From: Bacillota bacterium
GTDB taxonomy: Bacteria > Bacillota > Clostridia > Lachnospirales > Lachnospiraceae
DNA: 61,110 bases
Assembly: GCA_023398375.1 (NCBI GenBank)
Contig: JAEWSH010000134.1
Span: 1-61,110, forward strand
Direction: 5' to 3'
Shown here piece by piece: positions 42,982 to 50,829 of the stretch. The notes below the pieces were generated by a model. It was not told where the DNA came from, made no database searches, and worked only from the letters and a program-made list of their open reading frames with translations. Both the position numbers and the translations under genes were made by a program. Every line of letters begins with the position of its first letter. The first letter of the stretch is position 1.

Positions 42982-43048
42982 GTTTACTCCCATCTGCATG
43001 CTTCGAGCATGCACTCAAATCAATAGTTGAACACGATTTTTGTTCAAC
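42982..43048 (-). promoter_or_regulatory. fabF leader with two hairpins
   Basis: TGCATGCT-CGA-AGCATGCA-like stem (42995-43013) ends directly before GATGGGAGTAAACATG. A second hairpin, GTTGAACA/TGTTCAAC at 43026-43048, lies upstream without a minus-strand U-tract. Confidence 0.45.
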
Positions 43049-43072
43049 CTTTTCTCACTTTCTCAATATAAA

Positions 43073-43813
43073 CTAAATATTCATTCCGCCATCTACAGAT
43101 ATTACCTGGCCTGTTATATAGGATGCTTTCTCACTTGCAAGAAATGCTACCGTTTCTGCAACATCAACCGCCTGCCCAACTCTTTTCAATGGTATGGCTG
43201 CTACCGTTGCCTGCTTGGCTTCCTCTGTCATTGCCTGCACCATATCTGTATCAATATATCCTGGAGCGACTGCATTCACAGTAATATTTCTACTGGCCAA
43301 CTCTCTGGCAACGCTTTTGGTAAGACCGATCACCCCTGCCTTTGAAGCAGCATAATTGGCCTGTCCTGTATTTCCCATTATGCCTGATACCGAAGACAGA
43401 TTAATAATTCTTCCGCTTTTTTGTTTTAAAAATTGTCTGTACAGTAGTTTAATCGTATGAAAAGTACCTTTAAGGTTCGTATCCACTACTGCTTCAAAAT
43501 CTTCTTCCGACATTCTCATAATTAAATTATCTTTTGTTATTCCGGCATTATTTACAAGAATATCAATATGACCATATTCACTTACTAATTCTGTAATTTT
43601 TGTACTCGTCATTTCATAGTCGCTCACAGAAAATTGAACTGCTTTTGCTTTTCCGCCTTTTGCCTGAATCTCATCAACAACTGATTCCGCTTTTTCCTTT
43701 GATCCATTGTAATTCACAATAACATCTGCACCATATTCTGCTAATGTTATCGCAATCTGCCTGCCGATGCCTCTTGAAGCTCCGGTAACAAGTGCAACTT
43801 TACCCTTTAACAT
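43073..43813 (-). CDS. fabG: 3-oxoacyl-ACP reductase
   Basis: 246 aa short-chain dehydrogenase from the ATG at 43813 (MLKGKVALVTGASRGIG). NAD(P) motif TGASRGIGR, catalytic Ser in NLSSVSGIMG, YAASK with Tyr and Lys, and NAVAPGYIDTDM. It reduces 3-oxoacyl-ACP. An earlier in-frame ATG at 43843 lies inside the leader hairpin and is rejected. Confidence 0.94.
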   Translation of the reverse strand: MLKGKVALVTGASRGIGRQIAITLAEYGADVIVNYNGSKEKAESVVDEIQAKGGKAKAVQFSVSDYEMTSTKITELVSEYGHIDILVNNAGITKDNLIMRMSEEDFEAVVDTNLKGTFHTIKLLYRQFLKQKSGRIINLSSVSGIMGNTGQANYAASKAGVIGLTKSVARELASRNITVNAVAPGYIDTDMVQAMTEEAKQATVAAIPLKRVGQAVDVAETVAFLASEKASYITGQVISVDGGMNI

Positions 43814-43842
43814 ATTTGCTCCCATCTGCCGCTTTAGCGGCA
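43814..43842 (-). promoter_or_regulatory. Hairpin-plus-GGGAG leader before fabG
   Basis: TGCCGCTA/TAGCGGCA-type 16-base hairpin (43827-43842) ends right before GATGGGAGCAAATATG. The final 13 bases equal those before the Mrr-like gene at 15129. Confidence 0.5.
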
Positions 43843-43868
43843 TTCAACATTTTCTCTTTTTGAGTATC

Positions 43869-44789
43869 TTATTGTAATACTTCTAGAACTTTTTCTATAT
43901 CTTCATATTTTTCTATATTTAAAGTCTGCACTTCACGATTCATTTTTCTCATAAATCCAGACAATGTCTTTCCAGGTCCTATTTCGATAAAAGTTGTTAC
44001 CCCATCTCTAATCATCCGCTCTACTGATTGTTCCCATTTCACAGAGGATGATACCTGTAGTTGTAACAACGGTCTTACATCTTCTTTTTTCTGTACGTAG
44101 TCAGCTGTGACATTGGCAATATAAGGAACTGTAATATCATTAATCGTAATATTCTCTAATTCCTTTGCTAATTTTTCTCCTGCTCCTGCTAATAATGGGG
44201 AGTGAAAAGGTCCGCTTACTTTTAATGGAATGCATTTCTTTCCACCTGCTTCTGTCAATCTCTTAACTGCTTCATTTACTGCTGTCTCTTCGCCCGTGAT
44301 AACAACCTGACCCGGACAATTATAATTTGCAACTGTAACCATGCCTTCTATTTCATCACAGATTTTTTCAATTACTTGTGTATCCATGCCAATAACCGCT
44401 ACCATTGCTCCTCCATTTGGAAAAGCCTCCTGCATGTAAATACCGCGTTTTCTTACAATTTTGAATACATCCTCTGGACTGCATACATTACTTGCAACCA
44501 ATGCACCATATTCTCCAAGACTTAACCCTGCTGTAACGTCTGGCTTGATACCTTTTTCTTCAAGCGCTTTCAGCATAGACACTTCTGTAGCGAGTATCGC
44601 AATCTGCGTATACTCTGTAATACTAAGCTTCTCATTCTCTTCAAAACATAATGCTGGTACATCCAATCCTGAAGCTTTCGATGCAATTTCAAAGATTTCT
44701 TTACAGATAGAATTATTATCGTAAAAATCTTTTCCCATTCCTATATATTGAGCTCCCTGTCCCGGAAACATAAATGCAATTTTACCCAT
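43869..44789 (-). CDS. fabD: Malonyl-CoA:ACP transacylase
   Basis: 306 aa. FMFPGQGAQYIGMG, nucleophile Ser in GLSLGEYGAL near residue 90, KVSGPFHSPLL with the catalytic His near 200 and IEIGPGKTLSGF. It transfers malonyl from CoA to ACP. It starts 180 bp after fabK, the largest gap in the operon, and this gap contains a hairpin and an internal FabT-type promoter. Confidence 0.94.
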   Translation of the reverse strand: MGKIAFMFPGQGAQYIGMGKDFYDNNSICKEIFEIASKASGLDVPALCFEENEKLSITEYTQIAILATEVSMLKALEEKGIKPDVTAGLSLGEYGALVASNVCSPEDVFKIVRKRGIYMQEAFPNGGAMVAVIGMDTQVIEKICDEIEGMVTVANYNCPGQVVITGEETAVNEAVKRLTEAGGKKCIPLKVSGPFHSPLLAGAGEKLAKELENITINDITVPYIANVTADYVQKKEDVRPLLQLQVSSSVKWEQSVERMIRDGVTTFIEIGPGKTLSGFMRKMNREVQTLNIEKYEDIEKVLEVLQ

Positions 44790-44849
44790 TAGACTTCTCC
44801 TTTTTCTTTATACCCTATACTACATCTTTTGTGTTGGTTTAAAATTAAT

Positions 44850-44888
44850 ATTATAATTAATATGGTTTTTACTTTGAATTTCAAACTA
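44850..44888 (-). promoter_or_regulatory. Internal fab promoter with FabT-type operator
   Basis: TACTTTGAATTTCAAACTA (44870-44888) is a near-palindrome of the TTTGA-N-TCAAA kind bound by FabT. On the minus strand TTCAAA (44873-44878), 17 bp, and TATAAT (44850-44855) form a promoter, so the operator covers the -35. Eighteen of 19 bases match the operator upstream of acpP. Confidence 0.72.
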
Positions 44889-44902
44889 TTAGTTTGTAAA
44901 TA

Positions 44903-44941
44903 GGGAGGTCTTGTGTTCTTTCGGATACACACCGACCTCCT
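44903..44941 (-). terminator. Hairpin between fabK and fabD
   Basis: GGAGGTC (44904-44910) pairs with GACCTCC (44934-44940), with inner GTGT/ACAC pairs. On the minus strand it is followed by CTATTTACAA, a weak U-tract, so partial termination or mRNA protection of the acpP-fabK message is likely. Confidence 0.5.
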
Positions 44942-44968
44942 ATCAGTATCTATTTGAATGCCAAGCTA

Positions 44969-45901
44969 TTATCCATGCTTTTTCATCAACAAAACTTTTG
45001 CCTCTGCTATAATCTCTTGAATGATTTCCGAGCAAGACTGCTCCTTTTTTACAAGACCAGCGATTTGTCCAGCCATAAGACTTCCATTCACAACATCGCC
45101 TTCCATAACAGCTTTACGAAGAGAACCTAATGTAAGATACTCCAATTCTTCAAAAGTAGCACCTTTTCTCTCTAAGTTCAAATATTCTCTTGTCATCTGA
45201 TTCCTTAATACACGGATCGGATGACCTGTACTAGCTCCTGTAATCTCTGAATCAATGTCCTTAGCTGCAATAATTTTCTTCTTATAATTTTCATGAACAA
45301 TAGATTCATTTGCCACAACAAAGCGTGTTCCTATTTGAACAGCCTCTGCCCCAAGCATCATACTGGCAGCGAATCCTCTCCCATCTGCAATACCACCCGC
45401 AGCAATAACAGGAATGGAAACTGCATCGACCACCTGTGGAAGTAATGTAAAAGTTGTAATAGAGCCAATGTGTCCACCGGCTTCCATACCTTCTGCTACA
45501 ATAGCATCTGCTCCGATACGTTCCATTCTCTTTGCCATAGCAACACTTGCAATCACAGGAATTACCTTTACACCTGCCTCTTTCCACATTGCTATATACT
45601 TCTCCGGACTACCGGCACCTGTCGTAACTATCTTAATACCTTCCTGAACAACAACCTTTGCTACTTCTTCTGCATTGGGATTCAGTAACATTACATTCAC
45701 GCCAAATGGTTTATCTGTAAGTTTTTTCACTTCTCTAATCTGCGATCTCACTACCTCAGGAGGTGCAGATGCTGCTCCAATTAGCCCGAGTCCGCCTGCT
45801 TCTGATACAGCTGCTGCCAAATGATATTCCGCGACCCATGCCATTCCTCCCTGAATAATCGGAAAATCAATTTTCAAAAGTTCTGTAATTCTTGTTTTCA
45901 C
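44969..45901 (-). CDS. fabK: Enoyl-ACP reductase II
   Basis: 310 aa FMN-dependent reductase. MKTRITELLKIDFPIIQGGMAW at the start, TTGAGSPEKY, IVAEGMEAGGHIGS (catalytic His) and MLGAEAVQIGTRFVV are nearly those of pneumococcal FabK. It reduces trans-2-enoyl-ACP with NAD(P)H and replaces the triclosan-sensitive FabI. It has no C-terminal cysteine cluster, unlike its relative at 40224. The ATG directly follows the acpP stop. Confidence 0.93.
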   Translation of the reverse strand: MKTRITELLKIDFPIIQGGMAWVAEYHLAAAVSEAGGLGLIGAASAPPEVVRSQIREVKKLTDKPFGVNVMLLNPNAEEVAKVVVQEGIKIVTTGAGSPEKYIAMWKEAGVKVIPVIASVAMAKRMERIGADAIVAEGMEAGGHIGSITTFTLLPQVVDAVSIPVIAAGGIADGRGFAASMMLGAEAVQIGTRFVVANESIVHENYKKKIIAAKDIDSEITGASTGHPIRVLRNQMTREYLNLERKGATFEELEYLTLGSLRKAVMEGDVVNGSLMAGQIAGLVKKEQSCSEIIQEIIAEAKVLLMKKHG

Positions 45902-46135
45902 TTATGCTTCAATACCTTTTGATTTTAGATAATCAATGACTGCACCAACACTTTTAATGTTCTCTAAATCTTCTTGTGGAATTTCGATTCCGTAGCTATC
46001 TTCCAATGCCATAACAACTTCAAATAAATCTAAAGAATCAGCACCTAAATCTTCTTTAAATTTTGTATCCTCTGTAATTGTAGCTGGATCAACACTTAAT
46101 TGCTCTGCAATAACTTCTCTTACTTTTTCTAACAT
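45902..46135 (-). CDS. acpP: Acyl carrier protein
   Basis: 77 aa, acidic. The phosphopantetheine site is Ser34 in LGADSLDLFEVV. AGGAGA precedes the ATG. First gene of the fab operon, directly joined to fabK. Its promoter carries a FabT-type operator. Confidence 0.95.
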   Translation of the reverse strand: MLEKVREVIAEQLSVDPATITEDTKFKEDLGADSLDLFEVVMALEDSYGIEIPQEDLENIKSVGAVIDYLKSKGIEA

Positions 46136-46164
46136 TTCTGTAATCTCCTTTTTTAGACATTAAA

Positions 46165-46208
46165 TAGTTTGACATTCAAAGTATATTATCTTGTCATACA
46201 TTTGTCAA
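46165..46208 (-). promoter_or_regulatory. acpP promoter with FabT-type operator
   Basis: Minus strand: TTGACA (46203-46208), 17 bp, TATACT (46180-46185), a near-consensus promoter. The palindrome TACTTTGAATGTCAAACTA (46165-46183) overlaps the -10 and the expected start point, the usual place for repression. The -35 overlaps the rsmI stop codon. Confidence 0.78.
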
Positions 46209-47050
46209 CAGTTTTTAATGAGATATTGATAGATCTCTCTTTTTGAAATTCCACGGTCTTTTGCAACTAACTTCATGGCTTCTTTATGATCTATTCCGTC
46301 TTTCTCATAGAATTCCATATGCTGTTCGACTGACAATTCCTGCCAACTATTCATGGTTTCTTTTTTTCTATCATCAAGGCTTTTACCTTCGATAACCAAT
46401 ACATATTCTCCGCGAGGTTCTTCCTTTTCATACATTTCCAATGCTTTTTCCAATGTTGTAGGAAGTATCGTCTCAAATTTCTTCGTTAATTCACGGCAGA
46501 TAGTAATTTTTCGATTTCCAAGTATGTGAAAAATATCCTGTAACGTACGCACCAGGTGATGAGGTGCTTCATATATAATAATGGTTCTTGATTCCTCTTT
46601 CAAATCATCAAGAATATCCTTTTTATTTTTCTTTTCTGATGGCAGGAAGCCTTCAAAACAAAATCTTCTGGTACTTAATCCGGATAATGTCAATGCAGTG
46701 ATACAAGCCGCCGGTCCGGGAAGTGATGTAACTACAATGCCAGCTTCGAGACACATACGCACTAATACTTCTCCCGGATCTGAAATAGCTGGTGTCCCTG
46801 CATCTGTTATTAAAGCAATATCTTTTCCATCCCGCATTTGGCGAATCAGGTCTTCTGCCTTTTCCACTTTATTAAATTCATGATAACTGGTCATTGGTAT
46901 TTTAATTTCAAAATGATTCAGTAGTTTAATACTATTGCGGGTATCTTCTGCTGCTATTACATCTACATTCCGAAGTGTATCCAATACTCTGGCAGTAATA
47001 TCGTCCAAATTACCAATTGGTGTTGCACATAAATACAATTTTCCTGCCAC
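46205..47050 (-). CDS. rsmI: 16S rRNA cytidine-1402 2'-O-methyltransferase
   Basis: 281 aa from a GTG with GGGAGG upstream. LCATPIGNLDDIT, IAAEDTRNS, ITDAGTPAISDPG and LPGPAACITAL mark the SAM-dependent TP-methylase family, RsmI subgroup. It methylates the decoding site of 16S rRNA. It follows trmN6 by 11 bp, the same order as yabB-yabC in B. subtilis. Confidence 0.93.
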   Translation of the reverse strand: MAGKLYLCATPIGNLDDITARVLDTLRNVDVIAAEDTRNSIKLLNHFEIKIPMTSYHEFNKVEKAEDLIRQMRDGKDIALITDAGTPAISDPGEVLVRMCLEAGIVVTSLPGPAACITALTLSGLSTRRFCFEGFLPSEKKNKKDILDDLKEESRTIIIYEAPHHLVRTLQDIFHILGNRKITICRELTKKFETILPTTLEKALEMYEKEEPRGEYVLVIEGKSLDDRKKETMNSWQELSVEQHMEFYEKDGIDHKEAMKLVAKDRGISKREIYQYLIKNC

Positions 47051-47061
47051 TTTATTCCTCC

Positions 47062-47799
47062 CTAATATCCATATAAGTCTAATATTTCATCTGTATAAAC
47101 ATTCTGTTCCTTATATACGATAAGGGGTTTTTCTACCGTAAGTCTGGGATTCCCCCCTCTATTGGCTTCAATTAACACCATATTAGGCTCTTTGTCAATA
47201 TATGGATATACCATTCTCATTCTCTTTGGTTCTATTTTAAAACGTACTAACGTCTCCATTATTTCTGCAAGTCTGAAAGGCCTGTGTACCAGATAAAAGT
47301 TCCCCCCCGGTTTTAATACCTTAGCCGCTTCTCTTGCCACATCTTCAAATGTGCACATGATCTCATGTCTTGCAATTGTTCTTGGCGTGTCTACATTATG
47401 TAAACCGTGCTGCCCTATCATATACGGCGGATTGCACGTTACGACATCAAATGTCGATGCACCAAATATAGTAGATGCTTCTTTAATATCTCCTACAACA
47501 ATAGTTATTTTATCTTCTAAATGATTCAGTGCTACACTTCTTGCTGCCATATCGGCGCTTTCTTCCTGTATTTCCAATGCTGTAAGATGACTTGCTTCAG
47601 TTTTTGCTTCTATTAAAATTGGAATAATTCCGGTTCCTGTTCCCATGTCAAGAACAGTTCCACCTTTTTTCACCTTTGCAAATCCTGAAAGAAGAACTGC
47701 GTCCATTCCAAAACAGAATTTTTCTTGATTTTGAATGATCTTATATCCGTTTCTCTGCAGTTCATCGATCCTTTCGTTTTCTTTAAGGTTAGTTGTCAT
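47062..47799 (-). CDS. trmN6: tRNA1(Val) adenine-37 N6-methyltransferase family
   Basis: 245 aa. SAM site VLDMGTGTGIIPI near residue 50 and catalytic NPPY in VTCNPPYM near 127. YabB/YfiC family. It overlaps ricT by 11 bp, indicating coupled translation. Adenine-N6 specificity follows from NPPY and family membership. Confidence 0.88.
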   Translation of the reverse strand: MTTNLKENERIDELQRNGYKIIQNQEKFCFGMDAVLLSGFAKVKKGGTVLDMGTGTGIIPILIEAKTEASHLTALEIQEESADMAARSVALNHLEDKITIVVGDIKEASTIFGASTFDVVTCNPPYMIGQHGLHNVDTPRTIARHEIMCTFEDVAREAAKVLKPGGNFYLVHRPFRLAEIMETLVRFKIEPKRMRMVYPYIDKEPNMVLIEANRGGNPRLTVEKPLIVYKEQNVYTDEILDLYGY

Positions 47800-48700
47800 C
47801 TAACTTTGACTTTCCTTCCTGCTTTTCCAATTTTTCTAATTCCTTCAATTCCTTATCAGCTATAATATCATTCTTCTCTTTTTTTGCTTTTCTCTTGAAC
47901 TTCAGCTGTCCCACTTTATATTCCTGAATTTCTTTTTCATCCTCTTTGGTAACAATTACTTTGACCATCTGACGTAATACGTTAACACTCTGTACTTCGC
48001 CCTTCAGTCCATCCTCAGTTGTAACAAAATCACCAATAGAAGGTAATTTACGGTTCAGATCCTCATATGTTTCTTCTTCATGTTTTAAACAACACATAAG
48101 TCTTCCGCATACGCCTGATATTTTTGTGGGATTCAATGAAAGATTCTGCTCTTTTGCCATTTTTATAGAAACAGGTACAAATTCTGATAAATGTGTATGA
48201 CAGCATAAAGGTCTTCCACAAATGCCTATCCCTCCCCGAATCTTTGTCTCATCCCTGACACCGATCTGACGTAACTCGATTCGTGTTTTAAATACGGCTG
48301 CAAGATCCTTTACCAGCTCCCTAAAATCAATACGCCCATCCGCTGTGAAGTAAAATAACACCTTATTATTATCAAATGTGTATTCTGCATCAATTAATTT
48401 CATCTCTAATTTATGCTTTAGTATTTTTTCAAGGCATATCTTAAAAGCGTCCTTCTCTTTCACCTTATTAGCTGCTTCTTGTTCATCATCACGTGTGGTC
48501 GCGATCCTTAAGACTGGCTTTAAAGGTTGAATTACCTTATCATCCGGTACTTCTTTTATTTCACCCACAACGGTGCCATACTCGACTCCTCTTGCGGTTT
48601 CTACAATTACATGTGCACCTTTTTTTATATGAAACTTAACAGGATCAAAAAAGTATATTTTTCCCGCTGTTCTAAATCTAACACCTACTACCTTTATCAT
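47789..48700 (-). CDS. ricT: RicT/YaaT, PSP1 domain protein
   Basis: 303 aa. IGICGRPLCCHTHL and GVCGRLMCCLKHEEE supply the conserved cysteines that, in the B. subtilis RicA-RicF-RicT complex, bind iron-sulphur clusters and control RNase Y processing, biofilm formation and sporulation. The lysine-rich C-terminal tail is an extension. It lies 2 bp from holB. Confidence 0.9.
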   Translation of the reverse strand: MIKVVGVRFRTAGKIYFFDPVKFHIKKGAHVIVETARGVEYGTVVGEIKEVPDDKVIQPLKPVLRIATTRDDEQEAANKVKEKDAFKICLEKILKHKLEMKLIDAEYTFDNNKVLFYFTADGRIDFRELVKDLAAVFKTRIELRQIGVRDETKIRGGIGICGRPLCCHTHLSEFVPVSIKMAKEQNLSLNPTKISGVCGRLMCCLKHEEETYEDLNRKLPSIGDFVTTEDGLKGEVQSVNVLRQMVKVIVTKEDEKEIQEYKVGQLKFKRKAKKEKNDIIADKELKELEKLEKQEGKSKLDDN

Positions 48701-48702
48701 GA

Positions 48703-49698
48703 TTAGTTCTCCTTTATAGTCAGCAACAGCATTTCCAATGTCAGATCAAAATTAACATTAGCATTCATTCTACTCTTCGCTTTCTCCAATGCTTCGATGA
48801 TAGCTTCAATGCCTTCATAAGAACTTTTATCTGCTACTCTCCTAATATACTGTATTTCTCCTTTAAAAATCAAGTGATTTACATCATTTGTTGCCTTAAA
48901 CAATAATACATCACGATACCAGATGGATATAATATCAAGATAATCATTGACCTCTAATTTAAATTCTGCTATTTTCTTAATTGCAGCGATTACTTCACTG
49001 ATCTCCATCTCATCAATATATTTCAAAAGAGTAATTGCTTCCTCTTTAATATTATCAAATTCTTCACTTGTTGCCAGAATTCTGGCTTTTCCTATATTTC
49101 CTCTGGCGAAAGCTACACATACATCAGCTTTGTAGTCCGGAACTTCAAATGTATCGATCAAATATTTTTTGACCAGGTTATCTGCGACCGGCTTCATATT
49201 AAGAATCACGCATCTGCTTAGAATGGTTGGCAATAATGCATTTACATTCGTAGTAAGAATAAGAATAGTGGTATATTCCGGTGGTTCTTCCAATGTCTTT
49301 AATAATGCATTCTGCGCTTGCGGCGTCATTTTCTCGCCTTCATTCATGATATATATCTTACGGGAACTACTATAAGGCTTAATTCCAACGTCACTATTAA
49401 TTTGCTGACGAATATCTTCAACACCAATCGTATTTGGTTTTTCATGTACAATTCTAATAATATCAGGCTGATTATTATTCAATGCCTGTTTACAGGAATG
49501 ACATTCCTGACATGGTTCCAAATTCTCTTTTCTATTTTCACATTGCAGAGCCATTGCAAAAACATGTGCGATAAATTCTTTACCAGCGCTTCTTTCACCA
49601 TTAATGATATAAGCATGTGACACCTTATTTAGTTGTATCGCATTTTTAAAATATTCTTTCATCGGCTCTTGCCCGACAATGTCTGAGAATTTTGCCAT
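48703..49698 (-). CDS. holB: DNA polymerase III delta' subunit
   Basis: 331 aa from the ATG at 49698 (MAKFSDIVGQEP); an upstream ATG at 49710 overlaps the ribosome-binding site. AAA+ clamp-loader fold: NGERSAGKEFIAH (a non-canonical P-loop), the zinc cluster CENR...CQECHSC and SRCVILNM. No functional Walker A, as expected for delta'. It lies between yaaR and ricT as in B. subtilis. Confidence 0.92.
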   Translation of the reverse strand: MAKFSDIVGQEPMKEYFKNAIQLNKVSHAYIINGERSAGKEFIAHVFAMALQCENRKENLEPCQECHSCKQALNNNQPDIIRIVHEKPNTIGVEDIRQQINSDVGIKPYSSSRKIYIMNEGEKMTPQAQNALLKTLEEPPEYTTILILTTNVNALLPTILSRCVILNMKPVADNLVKKYLIDTFEVPDYKADVCVAFARGNIGKARILATSEEFDNIKEEAITLLKYIDEMEISEVIAAIKKIAEFKLEVNDYLDIISIWYRDVLLFKATNDVNHLIFKGEIQYIRRVADKSSYEGIEAIIEALEKAKSRMNANVNFDLTLEMLLLTIKEN

Positions 49699-49726
49699 AT
49701 ATGCCTCCATCTGCGGTTCTTCCGCA
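49699..49726 (-). promoter_or_regulatory. Hairpin-plus-GGAGG leader before holB
   Basis: TGCGG-AAGAA-CCGCA (49712-49726) ends right before GATGGAGGCATATATG. Same layout as the fab leaders, with GGAGG instead of GGGAG. Confidence 0.45.
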
Positions 49727-49731
49727 ATATA

Positions 49732-50184
49732 TCATGTAAAAATATCCAAAAGAAGTCCTCTGATCTCTCCAATTTTACTCAGTATGCTAATATGATCTTT
49801 TTCGTCTTTTACCAGCTCCTGTGCCAGTGCATCCAGATTTTCATCCACCAGTTTAACGATTCCATATACCCTGTGCCTTCCTCTTCTGTCAAGAAAATTC
49901 TCTCTTGAAAAAGAGTGCGAACGATTTATGATCTCATTCATAAAATCCTTTATAAGACCGCGGTATTTACGCATATCTTTCACATCCATACGCTTAGAAA
50001 TCTTATTCCCCTGCATCGTAATTTGTTCCATTAGACCATTTAAACGAACCTGTAGATCCTGCTCTTCAATGTTGCTGGCGAGCATAAATTTAAAGGCACC
50101 ATCATCTGCAGCCTGCGTTTGTGACGTCTGCTCCATAGGTGCAGCTTGTTGTATCTGATTTACTTTAATATCCACGAGTCTCAC
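49732..50184 (-). CDS. YaaR family protein (DUF327)
   Basis: 150 aa. Residues about 30-145 are the DUF327 helical domain (MKDFMNEIINRSHSF-like, DRRGRHRVYGIVKLVDENLDAL in part). Function unknown; neighbours of holB in many Firmicutes carry it. The start overlaps the preceding kinase-like gene by 4 bp. Confidence 0.88.
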   Translation of the reverse strand: MRLVDIKVNQIQQAAPMEQTSQTQAADDGAFKFMLASNIEEQDLQVRLNGLMEQITMQGNKISKRMDVKDMRKYRGLIKDFMNEIINRSHSFSRENFLDRRGRHRVYGIVKLVDENLDALAQELVKDEKDHISILSKIGEIRGLLLDIFT

Positions 50185-50780
50185 CTCCCCGCCAGATTAT
50201 TCTCCTTCATGTATTGAATAATCTCACTTAGGCATTTTTCCAGATTATCATTATAAAAATATCTGGATATAGATGCTTCCTCTATTTTTTCTTCACTGAA
50301 ATCAGCTGCATCTGCAAGAAAACGTCTGCACATTTCCTGATACTTTGGTTTCTCTTGTGTCTTCTCCCGATCCAGGGCTCTCTGCAGCCTGATTCCATCA
50401 TCAAGGTCAATCATAATTGGCACTACTTCTTGTGTACCATAGTATTCTTTCGTCCTATTATATGACTCTAATGTACCTATAATCAAATAGTCTTTACTTT
50501 GCAGATCAATTTGATTATCCGCTACTGTAAAGTATTTCCATACTCCGTGAAATGTGGAATAAGCTCTAAGTTCGATCAATCTTCCTGATGCCTCTATTTT
50601 CTTCAACTCATCTTCATCCACAAAATGGTACTCTATGCCATTCGTTTCTCCGGCACGGATCGGTCTTGTTGTATAAGGAACTATGGTATGAAGACATAGT
50701 TCCTTATTTTCTAATAATAGCTTATATATGGTATCTTTTCCGGAAGAACTTTTTCCCATTAAGTAAAATATTTTTCCCAT
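50181..50780 (-). CDS. Guanylate-kinase-like nucleotide kinase
   Basis: 199 aa. The P-loop reads GKSSSGKDT, with Asp in place of the usual Ser/Thr after GK. PYTTRPIRAGETNGIEYHFV is the GMP-binding region of guanylate kinase and GTLESYNR follows. It sits where B. subtilis has tmk (between yaaO and yaaR). It may phosphorylate GMP, dGMP or another monophosphate, or be regulatory. A canonical gmk probably exists elsewhere in the genome. Overlaps yaaR by 4 bp. Confidence 0.72.
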   Translation of the reverse strand: MGKIFYLMGKSSSGKDTIYKLLLENKELCLHTIVPYTTRPIRAGETNGIEYHFVDEDELKKIEASGRLIELRAYSTFHGVWKYFTVADNQIDLQSKDYLIIGTLESYNRTKEYYGTQEVVPIMIDLDDGIRLQRALDREKTQEKPKYQEMCRRFLADAADFSEEKIEEASISRYFYNDNLEKCLSEIIQYMKENNLAGR

Positions 50781-50829
50781 TTTTTCCCTGTTTTTCTGAA
50801 AAATAGCGAACTAGTTCGCCTCGAATAAT

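Noticed and set aside
42982..43048. Terminator between fabG and fabF
   Set aside because: Neither hairpin is followed by a U-tract on the minus strand, and the genes are clearly one operon.
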